Assembly (NCBI GenBank): GCA_945901965.1
Contig: CAMDMN010000037.1
Span: forward strand, 1-11,981
Source: Legionella genomosp. 1
Lineage (GTDB): Bacteria; Pseudomonadota; Gammaproteobacteria; Legionellales; Legionellaceae
DNA: 11,981 bases
Reading direction: 5' to 3'
In this document: in pieces, positions 1-6,711 of the stretch
How positions within the stretch are numbered: position 1 is the stretch's first letter
Layout of the letters: every line of letters starts with the position of its first letter
The notes under the pieces: generated by a model
Told to the model about the DNA's origin: nothing
What the model saw: the letters and a program-made list of their open reading frames with translations, nothing else
Database searches by the model: none
Made by a program: the position numbers and the translations under genes

Positions 1-72
1 CAGCGCAGCGAAATCAAGGATTTCAGTGCACAAATTAAATAAAAACCTTGATTTCGCTGCGCTGCATCAAGG
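1..72. repeat. Palindromic intergenic repeat, two inverted copies
   Basis: A perfect 19-bp inverted repeat is visible: the arm at 1-19 (CAGCGCAGCGAAATCAAGG) is the reverse complement of 46-64, separated by 26 AT-rich bases. The right half also forms its own hairpin, CCTTGAT (46-52) with ATCAAGG (66-72), around a CGCTGCGCTGC loop and followed by CTACG. This looks like a REP-type unit present in two head-to-head copies, and the left copy may continue outside the window. It lies just downstream of the minus-strand operon ending at 163, so its hairpins could act as a 3' stabiliser or terminator; that role is inferred. Positions 73-162 hold nothing else I can recognise. Confidence 0.7.
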
Positions 73-162
73 CTACGATTGATTTGAGTTAAGGCTAATT
101 GGAAGCGTTGTACTCTGGATGACGCGCATTTACCTTGGATTTTTTCCTAAGTCCTATCAAGA

Positions 163-864
163 TCATATTAATTCTAATAACTCACTAAGACTATTAGATA
201 TTTCATTAGCCATCGTCTCAATAGATGATTTATCTTTAACTAAATCTTGATTGATTTCTAGCTCAATTCCTAAATAATCTTTCTCAGCAAATTTTTTGCG
301 TAGGTAAGTTGTGAACCCATCGCTTTTTCCGCTATAAGGGTAATTAACTCTAACGCGGTAATCTGTTTGCTCTGAAAGAACTCGTTGCCATTCTCGAGCA
401 ACTTCTTTTTCTCCATGATGTTTTGGATCATATAAAAGGCCAATGCCAGCATTGCGCTTAATACCGTTAAATACTGGAGTAAAGCTGTGGCAAGATATAT
501 GTAATACTTGATGACCATTCGTTATATGGCTTTTTATTAAATTTTCAACTTTTTCGCGATATGGAACGTAATAAGAATTCGTTAGCTGCTCTTTATCAAT
601 AACAGATAATTCATTAGAAAATTCAGAAAAGCAGTTTGCATTGTTTAAACTGCGATTACAATCGATTAATAAACGCGTAACTTCAGCTTTAGTTAACTCA
701 CAATTAAAGGTTGAAGCTATCTGATTTGCTATCTCAATAGCACCAAAATCAATAGCTCGATGCGTTGCTAATACCTCTTTATTTTTATTAAATAAATCAA
801 GGTATGAATCAGGTACGTTATTGGTTGCATGTTCGCAAGTTAAAAATAATTTAGTTGGTTTCAT
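163..864 (-). CDS. N-formylglutamate amidohydrolase family protein
   Basis: The 233-residue soluble protein belongs to the N-formylglutamate amidohydrolase (HutG-like, PF05013) family, metal-dependent hydrolases that cleave an amide such as a formyl or acyl group on an amino acid. Visible motifs, counted from the chosen start, are CEHATNNVP (10-18), HRAIDFGA (35-42), EVTRLLIDCNRS (61-72), HISCHS (122-127), NYPYSGKSDG (174-183) and GIELEINQ (199-206). These carry the His, Asp and Glu residues expected for metal binding and catalysis. I chose the ATG at 864: the upstream in-frame ATG at 897 adds only 11 residues, all inside the preceding gene. From 864 the gap to the preceding stop is 5 bases, typical of operon coupling, although no strong Shine-Dalgarno is visible. 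It is the last gene of the four-gene operon. Histidine degradation is unlikely because no hut genes are adjacent; trimming of an amidoligase product is more plausible. Confidence 0.85.
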   Translation of the reverse strand: MKPTKLFLTCEHATNNVPDSYLDLFNKNKEVLATHRAIDFGAIEIANQIASTFNCELTKAEVTRLLIDCNRSLNNANCFSEFSNELSVIDKEQLTNSYYVPYREKVENLIKSHITNGHQVLHISCHSFTPVFNGIKRNAGIGLLYDPKHHGEKEVAREWQRVLSEQTDYRVRVNYPYSGKSDGFTTYLRKKFAEKDYLGIELEINQDLVKDKSSIETMANEISNSLSELLELI

Positions 865-869
865 GATAA

Positions 870-2096
870 TTAAAATTGCTGGTTTTGCACCAAGCATTCT
901 CCAAGTTGTCGATAAATAAATTTAAGTTTATCTTTACTAAAATCATTACAGCTTGCGTTTATTATTCGTTCACTTAAACTGCCATTTTTTAAGATATGTT
1001 CTAATGCAAGTTGACTTTTATGGTCTAAATTATGACTTATTTGTTCAATAAGAAAAGTCCATAGGTCGCGTATAGTCATTGCTTCTTTTTTTATTATCCC
1101 AAATTGTTCAAGTAGCTTAGGATCATCAATAGAAACATTTAAGCCATATTTTATCGCTTTGTCAAAAATAGCTCTTAAATTTTTGGTAGGATAGATTTTT
1201 TCAAATGGGATCTTAAAATTATTATCATACCAATTTTTAAGAATAGCATGAACAGCTTTAGCAATGGCAATGTCTGCAGTGACACATTCTTGCGAATCAA
1301 TAATTCTAATTTCGATAGCGTTATATTCAAATTTAGGCATCGCAGCCCTTGAATTTAACCATTCATGTTGTAATAAGCTTTTAGGATCATATTCTTTAAT
1401 GTCTTGATACATAGGGTTTAAAATTTCTGCCTCATATTGAGCTCTTGAACTCATGAAGTCAGGAATAATATCTCCAGTTATTGATGGGATTTTTTGTTGA
1501 TTTTTCCCATAGAAATCAAGACGAGAATCTAAAAATGGAGTTCTTTTGCCACTTAAAAACGGCGAGCTTGCCGCAAGAGCTGGAAGAAGTGGTAGAAGGA
1601 TACGAATACTATTATGAAGTTGGTTAAATTCAGCATCATTACTAAAAGGCATATTAACATGCATCGATTGTAAATTAGCCCAGCCATGGCCACGGCAATC
1701 AAAAATTTTATCAAATTGTTCGTAAATAGCTTTATTGCCATGTGGCCAACGTTTAGTTTCAACCAACGGATCCATCCATGGGTGAGCCGCTGTTGGTAAT
1801 AATAATAGTTGGTATTCATCTAATATAGGTTGTAATTGCATAATAGTTTGCTGAAATTGATTGGCAATTTGTTCATCTGGTGGCTTGGGCCCGTTATTTT
1901 TTAACTCAATAACATGCATAACAAATTCATTAGATATAGCAATTTCACCAAGAATGGCTTCATTTACATAAGCGCCAGCAAGATGCTTTATTATTAAATC
2001 AGATTTAGGTTGTATAGTTAAAGATTCTTTATCAACCAGCATGTATTCAATTTCAATACCAAGAACTGAAAAAATTGGGTAATTAGACATAGCCAT
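870..2096 (-). CDS. GCS2-type carboxylate-amine ligase (glutamate-cysteine ligase family)
   Basis: The 408-residue soluble protein matches the glutamate-cysteine ligase family 2 (PF04107) fold, ATP-dependent enzymes that join a carboxylate to an amine. Family-type segments are GIEIEYMLVD near the N terminus (13-22, acidic ATP/metal-binding strand), NLQSMHVNMPF (141-151), ALAASSPFLSG (173-183) and NAIEIRIIDSQEC (259-271). The substrate cannot be read from the sequence. Its place beside a RimK-like ligase suggests one ligation step of a peptide or amino-acid conjugate rather than ordinary glutathione synthesis. The start overlaps the end of the upstream ligase gene by 14 bases. There are two ATGs, at 2096 and at 2090 (codon 3). 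An AGGA lies about 3 bases before the first and 9 before the second, so 2090 may be the real start. Family is secure; specificity is unknown. Confidence 0.85.
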   Translation of the reverse strand: MAMSNYPIFSVLGIEIEYMLVDKESLTIQPKSDLIIKHLAGAYVNEAILGEIAISNEFVMHVIELKNNGPKPPDEQIANQFQQTIMQLQPILDEYQLLLLPTAAHPWMDPLVETKRWPHGNKAIYEQFDKIFDCRGHGWANLQSMHVNMPFSNDAEFNQLHNSIRILLPLLPALAASSPFLSGKRTPFLDSRLDFYGKNQQKIPSITGDIIPDFMSSRAQYEAEILNPMYQDIKEYDPKSLLQHEWLNSRAAMPKFEYNAIEIRIIDSQECVTADIAIAKAVHAILKNWYDNNFKIPFEKIYPTKNLRAIFDKAIKYGLNVSIDDPKLLEQFGIIKKEAMTIRDLWTFLIEQISHNLDHKSQLALEHILKNGSLSERIINASCNDFSKDKLKFIYRQLGECLVQNQQF

Positions 2097-3534
2097 GTTT
2101 CCTGCGGATCCTTTGTAAGAATATATTCATAACATGCAGATAGAGTGCTTCACCAGCCACTTTGTCTTCAAGGCCAAAATCAATATTAGGATTATCATTT
2201 ACTTCAATTACATAATTTTTATTATTATGTCTTTTAATATCGACACCATATAGACCATCGCCAATAAGTCTCGCAGCTTTAAGGGCTGTTTTTACAACTT
2301 GTTCAGGGACATCATTGATGGGAATAGTCTCACTGTTCCCTTCGATTTCTTTGACAGCACTCCAGTTATATATTTGCCAGTGATCTTTTGCCATATAATA
2401 TCGGCATGCAAAAATAGGTTTATTATCTAATATGCCTATACGCCAATCATATTCTGTTGGAATAAATGGTTGAGCTAAAATTAAATCAGAGGTTTTAAAA
2501 AATTGAGGTAAAGAAGTTTGTAACTCACTTAAGCTCTCAAATTTAACTACGCCATGTGAAAATGCACTATCTGGTCTTTTAATGACGCAAGGAAATTTTA
2601 AATTTGGTAATTCTTTATCGTATTTATTAATAAATGTAGTTTCAGGGGTTAAAATTTGATGATTTCTCATCAATTCAGCAAGATAAACTTTGTTAGTGCA
2701 TTTAACGATTGATTGCGGATCATCTATTACTACTAAGTTTTCTTGTAAAGCTCTTCGTGCAAAACGATAGGTAAAGTGATCAACTGCTGTAGTTGCCCGA
2801 ATAAAAAGTGCATCATATTCAGCAATCGAACGACTATCATTTTTATCAATTAAATCGACATTAAGTCCAATTGATTCCCCAGCTGAAATAAAGGCATCAA
2901 GCGCTTTTTTATTTGATGGTGCATTTTGTTCGTTAGGATCGACAAGAATAGCAAGATCGTGAAATCGTTGTTTTTTGCGCCATTGATGAAAACGCTTTTT
3001 AGTAAAATAAATTTCTGCTGCCTGATGCATAAAATCTACGTGATGCTCAGGTACTTCTTCAGGAGATAACAGGGTTATTTTTTTGATACTCCATTGTTTT
3101 TTCTGTTCAAAGGTAAAGCGGATCAGAGGTAGAGGAAATAAACCATGTAATTTTTTAGCTAATACCGCATGTCTTTTCGCCATATTTTGACCAAAATACA
3201 AACTTAAAATAAAATCATCGCCTTTAATATCATGCAAACTATTTTGAATTTCTTCTTCAAGATCTTGGGAGATGAGTTTAGATAGCCCAGTAGATAAAAC
3301 ATCTTGGATATTAAGTACAGACGGTATAGCCTTTTGATCGCGTGCTTGAGCTAACAAAGATACATAATAACCAATGGTTTGGTAATTATAAGATTGGCAT
3401 AAATTAATAACTCTTAAAGCATTATTTTGGTGATATTCTTCAAGAGATAAATAATCTGAAGCTAAAACAATTGGAGCTAGATGGCTTAAGAAATCCCAAC
3501 TTTTGGGGTTATCCGTAACTAATATTGTTTGCAT
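2083..3534 (-). CDS. RimK-like ATP-grasp ligase with RLAN-type N-terminal domain
   Basis: This 483-residue protein is an ATP-grasp amidoligase of the RimK family, which typically adds amino acids (often glutamate) to a carboxylate through an acyl-phosphate. Residues 1 to about 190 form the N-terminal extension typical of the long RimK-like group (RLAN domain). Residues about 195-480 are the ATP-grasp part: CVIKRPDSAFSHG (316-328, with the ATP-binding Lys and flexible loop), DWRIGIL (363-369), GVDIKR (430-435) and IEVNDNPN (443-450, the Mg-binding Glu/Asn pair). All key positions look intact. Its ATG follows the stop codon of the upstream peptidase gene with no gap, and its end overlaps the next ligase gene, so translation is probably coupled along the operon. 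It is much longer than E. coli RimK (about 300 residues), so modification of ribosomal protein S6 should not be assumed. Confidence 0.9.
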   Translation of the reverse strand: MQTILVTDNPKSWDFLSHLAPIVLASDYLSLEEYHQNNALRVINLCQSYNYQTIGYYVSLLAQARDQKAIPSVLNIQDVLSTGLSKLISQDLEEEIQNSLHDIKGDDFILSLYFGQNMAKRHAVLAKKLHGLFPLPLIRFTFEQKKQWSIKKITLLSPEEVPEHHVDFMHQAAEIYFTKKRFHQWRKKQRFHDLAILVDPNEQNAPSNKKALDAFISAGESIGLNVDLIDKNDSRSIAEYDALFIRATTAVDHFTYRFARRALQENLVVIDDPQSIVKCTNKVYLAELMRNHQILTPETTFINKYDKELPNLKFPCVIKRPDSAFSHGVVKFESLSELQTSLPQFFKTSDLILAQPFIPTEYDWRIGILDNKPIFACRYYMAKDHWQIYNWSAVKEIEGNSETIPINDVPEQVVKTALKAARLIGDGLYGVDIKRHNNKNYVIEVNDNPNIDFGLEDKVAGEALYLHVMNIFLQRIRRKHGYV

Positions 3535-4254
3535 TTACATCCTTGTTGGTTTAATTATTAGTAAATTTCCATCATAAGTAAGTACACCTAACATAATAGC
3601 GTTTATTAGGCGGGTAATGCTAACTTTATAATAATGATCTTGTGATAATGGGTTCTCCCGATGAGGGTCAGCCACTATAACATATTTCTTTTTTTCATCA
3701 TAACCACATAAAACTACAAAATGCCCACATGGTGTACCGCGAATGTCGTCATATACTGAAATACCGTTATTAGAATAATCTTCACGAGCGCAGTCATATA
3801 GGTAAGTTGCGCTTAAACCAGTCATAATCGGTATATTTTTATAGAAATATTCTTTTAGTAATTGTGAAGTTAGCATACGAAAGCGAACTTTACCTCCTAA
3901 TGCTAAAAATTGCTGATAAGCAATGCTCGGTTGAATAATTCCATCATAGTTTTTTTTATATTTCATTTGCGCATCTAATTTATCAATGAGCTCAGAACTT
4001 TCCGCTTCTCCTTGCTTAAACCATGTTGGGTCAAATATGTTTAGATCATTAATATATATTGTAGTATCAAATCCTCGCACCAGAGAATCTTTACCTAAAA
4101 ATGGAGCAAGAGTACCGCCAGAGGCTGAACGTTCAATCCTTTTTATAGTTTCATTAAGATTAACCTTTAAACCATAATAGTTATAAATCGCATGCAAACA
4201 AGTAGGACCACATGTTTCATCATCTGGTTGGGGGTGAATATTTAATTTAATCAT
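3535..4254 (-). CDS. C39-like papain-fold cysteine peptidase
   Basis: The 239-residue protein resembles the C39-like peptidase family associated with RimK-like ligases (DUF3335 / Peptidase_C39-like). The papain-type active site can be traced: Gln9 and Cys15 in QPDDETCGPTC (9-19), His178 in GTPCGHFVVLCGYD (173-186) and Asp196 in VADPHRENPL (194-203). There is no signal peptide or membrane segment, so it acts in the cytoplasm, unlike the C39 domains of bacteriocin exporters. In many relatives this domain is fused behind a GNAT acetyltransferase; here it stands alone. It is the first gene of the amidoligase operon and its stop touches the ligase start. There is no purine-rich Shine-Dalgarno before the ATG. 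A plausible role, inferred, is cleaving or transferring the peptide made by the two ligases. Confidence 0.82.
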   Translation of the reverse strand: MIKLNIHPQPDDETCGPTCLHAIYNYYGLKVNLNETIKRIERSASGGTLAPFLGKDSLVRGFDTTIYINDLNIFDPTWFKQGEAESSELIDKLDAQMKYKKNYDGIIQPSIAYQQFLALGGKVRFRMLTSQLLKEYFYKNIPIMTGLSATYLYDCAREDYSNNGISVYDDIRGTPCGHFVVLCGYDEKKKYVIVADPHRENPLSQDHYYKVSITRLINAIMLGVLTYDGNLLIIKPTRM

Positions 4255-4303
4255 GGAGAATAAGGTTAAACATTAGTTCACAAAATTAAAAAGTATATTT
4301 TAT

Positions 4304-4332
4304 ACGTTAAAACGCAATTCAATATTTGTCAA
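4304..4332 (-). promoter_or_regulatory. Possible promoter of the amidoligase operon
   Basis: On the minus strand a perfect -35 hexamer TTGACA (4327-4332) is followed 17 bases later by a weak -10, TAACGT (4304-4309). A better -10, TATAAA, lies at 4298-4303 but at a 23-base spacing. This is the only promoter-like pair in the 113-bp gap between the kinase stop and the peptidase start. It is a weak call. Confidence 0.35.
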
Positions 4333-4367
4333 TTAATTGATGTTTGCTAAATGAAACAACAACCGCC

Positions 4368-6461
4368 TCAACCATAAATTTCCAACCACTTTTTAATGGC
4401 TATAATAGTGTCGCAATTAACGGTTAAAAATTGATAGTAAAGTTTATCAAGAAAATCGCTATACTTGGTCTTATCATATCGCTCAAGGTATTGCGCTGCA
4501 AAACGCATTCGTTTAAGTCCAAGTATAGCCGCACCACCTGATATTTTGTGAGCCAAATTACTGATATGATCCCAATCTTTTTTTATATAATCTAGCTCTA
4601 TTTGATGGATATCATTTTGCATTTTATCTGATATGAAAACCCTTAATAAATCAATCAGTGTAGCCAAGCCAATATATTGGAGCGCGTCATTTGGATCAAA
4701 AATTAAGAATGAGTCCAGTTTAAATAGTTCATCTTCAGTATCAAGTAAGTCCAATCCTAATTTGCCCGATGCCTTGGGGTGAATTGTATCATCGAGGTTA
4801 ATATATTTTAGTTGTTTCAAAGCTATCTTTGGCAAAAATTGGTGAATAACCTTCTGTAAGGTTGCACTAGGAATAGGTTTTATAAAAATATTATTCATGC
4901 CTGAAGCAATACATTCAAGGTTTTTTGTTTCATGTCCACTTAATCCAATAATAGGAACCGGATCTTTATCAATAGTTTTCTCGAAATCACGGATGCGCCG
5001 CGTTAATTCAATCCCTGAAAAATCTGGCAAACCAATATCAGTAATAACAAGATCAAAATGCATCGATTTTAGAAGTCGCAATGCATCTTCTCCATTATCT
5101 GCTGAGGTAAATTGAAAGCCTGTGCTAGAAGCAATAGATTCCAGTACTTTTAGTGCTATAGGACTGTCATCTACTAATAAGAGATGAGGTAGACTTAGAT
5201 CTTTAGACGAGTTCTGTGATTTATAAATGGGGGCAGGGGCTTTAGCTTCTGAATTAACGAGCGATTTTTTTTCAGTGCTAAGAGTAATTTTTAACGCGTC
5301 ATTTTTTTGCTTAGATACCTTACATTTAAGATCAAAATGAAACGTTGTCCCAACATTTTCTTTACTAGCAACAGAAATATGGCCGCCTAACAAGCTTACA
5401 TACGAGTAAGCAATGTGTAACCCAAGCCCATGGCCTTCATAAAGACCTTTATAAGAAGGGATTGCCCGAGAGAATCTGTCGAATACATGAGCTTGAAATT
5501 CTTTAGGTATGCCAATACCTGTATCTGCCACAGAAAATTGAATCTGCGTACTTGATTTTGTGGTTTTTTTACATTTAACTTCAATAGTTATATGCCCAGA
5601 CTTGGTGAATTTAATAGCATTACCAAGAAGATTTAAAAGAATTCGATGAATTTTTTTACGATCACTTATGATGTACTGAGGTACATTTGAACCTATATCA
5701 ATAATAAGTTCTAATTTTTTTAGTTTTATTGTAGGCAACTCAAGCTGAACAAGTTCTTGAATGAATTGATAAAGATCAAAATCCTCTTCATGAATATCAG
5801 TTTCATGCATATGTTCGGCACGAATATCATCTAATATATCATTAAGCATATTCAATAATTTCTCACCACTATCATGAAGCATATGAGCATTTTCTTTTTG
5901 TTCTGGATTTTCTAGGGAGTTTTCTAGTATTTCCGACATACCAATTACGCCAGTTAACGGATTACGAATGTCATGGCTCATGTTGGCTATGAATTCGGTT
6001 TTGGCACGACTGGCGGATTCAGCGGCTTCTTTGGCAATCTTAAGCTCTGCTTCTATTTTTTTACGTTCAGTAATGTCAAAAGAAATACCAATTATACCTT
6101 TTATATTTCCGCTACTAGTAAGTAGGGGCGATTTTTTTGATAAGAAAATAGCTTTTTGTGAGTTTGGTAAAACGACCTCTTCTTCAAATGTTAAATCTTT
6201 TTTTGTTTTCATAACTTGTTGGTCAGCTTTTTGTAATGCAGCTGCTTCTTTAAACCATGGAAGTTCAAAATCCGTTTTTCCTATCATTTCATCAGGTGAG
6301 GAAAAACCAAGATTTTTAGCTTGTAATAGATTACAACCTAGATATTTACCATTTTTATCTTTCCAATATATATGACATGGCACCATTGACAGAATGCTGT
6401 TGTAGTTATCTATTAGATCATCTAACGCTTTAGGGGAATACTTTTTATAATTAGATCTCAT
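4368..6461 (-). CDS. Soluble hybrid sensor histidine kinase (PAS-HisKA-HATPase-REC-Hpt)
   Basis: The 697-residue protein holds a phosphorelay in one chain. A PAS domain covers about 15-135, with YWKDKNGKYLGCN and IGKTDFELPW. A HisKA domain follows, with the phospho-accepting His163 in NMSHDIRNPLTG. The ATPase domain has its N box in NLLGNAIKFT (277-286), DTGIG (313-317) and GHGLGL (343-348). The receiver domain has Asp431/Asp432, phospho-Asp475 in ITDIGLPD, Ser508 and Lys528. The C-terminal Hpt domain has His638 in LAHKISGGAAILG. All catalytic residues are present. There are no membrane segments, so the PAS domain senses an internal signal. No DNA-binding output is present, so phosphate must pass from the Hpt to a separate receiver. 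The PAS-receiver protein at 7970-8842 is the nearest candidate. It is divergent from the CDPS-like gene across 250 bp. The start lacks a clear Shine-Dalgarno. Confidence 0.93.
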   Translation of the reverse strand: MRSNYKKYSPKALDDLIDNYNSILSMVPCHIYWKDKNGKYLGCNLLQAKNLGFSSPDEMIGKTDFELPWFKEAAALQKADQQVMKTKKDLTFEEEVVLPNSQKAIFLSKKSPLLTSSGNIKGIIGISFDITERKKIEAELKIAKEAAESASRAKTEFIANMSHDIRNPLTGVIGMSEILENSLENPEQKENAHMLHDSGEKLLNMLNDILDDIRAEHMHETDIHEEDFDLYQFIQELVQLELPTIKLKKLELIIDIGSNVPQYIISDRKKIHRILLNLLGNAIKFTKSGHITIEVKCKKTTKSSTQIQFSVADTGIGIPKEFQAHVFDRFSRAIPSYKGLYEGHGLGLHIAYSYVSLLGGHISVASKENVGTTFHFDLKCKVSKQKNDALKITLSTEKKSLVNSEAKAPAPIYKSQNSSKDLSLPHLLLVDDSPIALKVLESIASSTGFQFTSADNGEDALRLLKSMHFDLVITDIGLPDFSGIELTRRIRDFEKTIDKDPVPIIGLSGHETKNLECIASGMNNIFIKPIPSATLQKVIHQFLPKIALKQLKYINLDDTIHPKASGKLGLDLLDTEDELFKLDSFLIFDPNDALQYIGLATLIDLLRVFISDKMQNDIHQIELDYIKKDWDHISNLAHKISGGAAILGLKRMRFAAQYLERYDKTKYSDFLDKLYYQFLTVNCDTIIAIKKWLEIYG

Positions 6462-6478
6462 TGTTATTTATAAATATT

Positions 6479-6514
6479 TGTGGGGTTTATTTAAGTCTAG
6501 CATAAAAAACCACA
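6479..6514. repeat. Imperfect inverted repeat before the kinase gene
   Basis: TGTGG (6479-6483) pairs with CCACA (6510-6514), and TTTAT (6486-6490) pairs with ATAAA (6502-6506), across an 11-base loop and a small internal loop. It lies 18-53 bases upstream of the kinase start. It could be an operator or a leader hairpin; no regulator can be named. Confidence 0.4.
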
Positions 6515-6521
6515 CAAAATA

Positions 6522-6548
6522 TTTATATACAAAAAGATTTAATATCAA
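6522..6548 (-). promoter_or_regulatory. Possible kinase gene promoter
   Basis: On the minus strand TTGATA (6543-6548) precedes TATAAA (6522-6527) with a 15-base spacer, which is short. Predicted transcription would start near 6515, about 53 bases before the kinase ATG. The region is very AT-rich, so chance matches are likely. Confidence 0.3.
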
Positions 6549-6565
6549 ATTAAATGGCAAATAAC

Positions 6566-6595
6566 TGGACAGTTGGTGGTGTTGATTGTTATAAT
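6566..6595 (+). promoter_or_regulatory. Promoter of the CDPS-like gene
   Basis: TGGACA (6566-6571, five of six bases of the consensus -35) is followed after 18 bases by a perfect TATAAT (6590-6595). Transcription would start near 6602, giving a leader of about 110 bases before the ATG at 6712. It is one of the best consensus matches in the window and faces the CDPS-like gene. Confidence 0.6.
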
Positions 6596-6612
6596 ATAAA
6601 CCATTTATTTAA

Positions 6613-6662
6613 GTCATTTTGGCTAGCATTGTAATTTAGATGGTTAATGCTCATAAAATGAC
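6613..6662 (+). promoter_or_regulatory. Long stem-loop in the leader of the CDPS-like gene
   Basis: Two stacked helices are visible: GTCATTTT (6613-6620) with AAAATGAC (6655-6662), 8 bp, and AGCATT (6625-6630) with AATGCT (6646-6651), 6 bp. They are separated by a small internal loop and capped by a 15-base loop. Loop bases ATGGTT (6640-6645) are also complementary to AACCAT (6599-6604), which would give an H-type pseudoknot if those upstream bases are transcribed. It lies between the predicted start site and the ribosome binding site, so it may control expression as RNA, or as DNA be an operator. It matches no riboswitch class I recognise. Confidence 0.45.
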
Positions 6663-6699
6663 CTCGCGTATTAAATTCAGCCCAGTTTAAAAAATCTTT

Positions 6700-6704
6700 A
6701 AGGA
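6700..6704 (+). promoter_or_regulatory. Ribosome binding site of the CDPS-like gene
   Basis: AAGGA lies 7 bases before the ATG at 6712. It is the clearest Shine-Dalgarno among the left-hand genes and fixes the start, since no other in-frame ATG nearby has one. Confidence 0.75.
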
Positions 6705-6711
6705 CAATAGT

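Noticed and set aside
862..897. Longer N terminus for the N-formylglutamate amidohydrolase family protein
   Set aside because: The extra 11 residues lie wholly in the end of the upstream ligase gene and do not resemble the family; the ATG at 864 puts the conserved CEHATNNVP motif at the usual distance from the start.
1553..1819. Second minus-strand frame inside the GCS2 ligase gene
   Set aside because: It overlaps the conserved ligase core in another frame, and its Tyr/Leu-rich product looks like a frame artefact.
2083..3534. Calling the ATP-grasp gene rimK (ribosomal S6 modification)
   Set aside because: The protein is about 180 residues longer than RimK and sits in an amidoligase operon, so only the family name is justified.
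5968..6375. Plus-strand open frame of 135 codons antisense to the kinase
   Set aside because: It lies entirely inside the well-supported kinase gene, has no Shine-Dalgarno or family resemblance, and reads as the complement of conserved PAS and HisKA codons.
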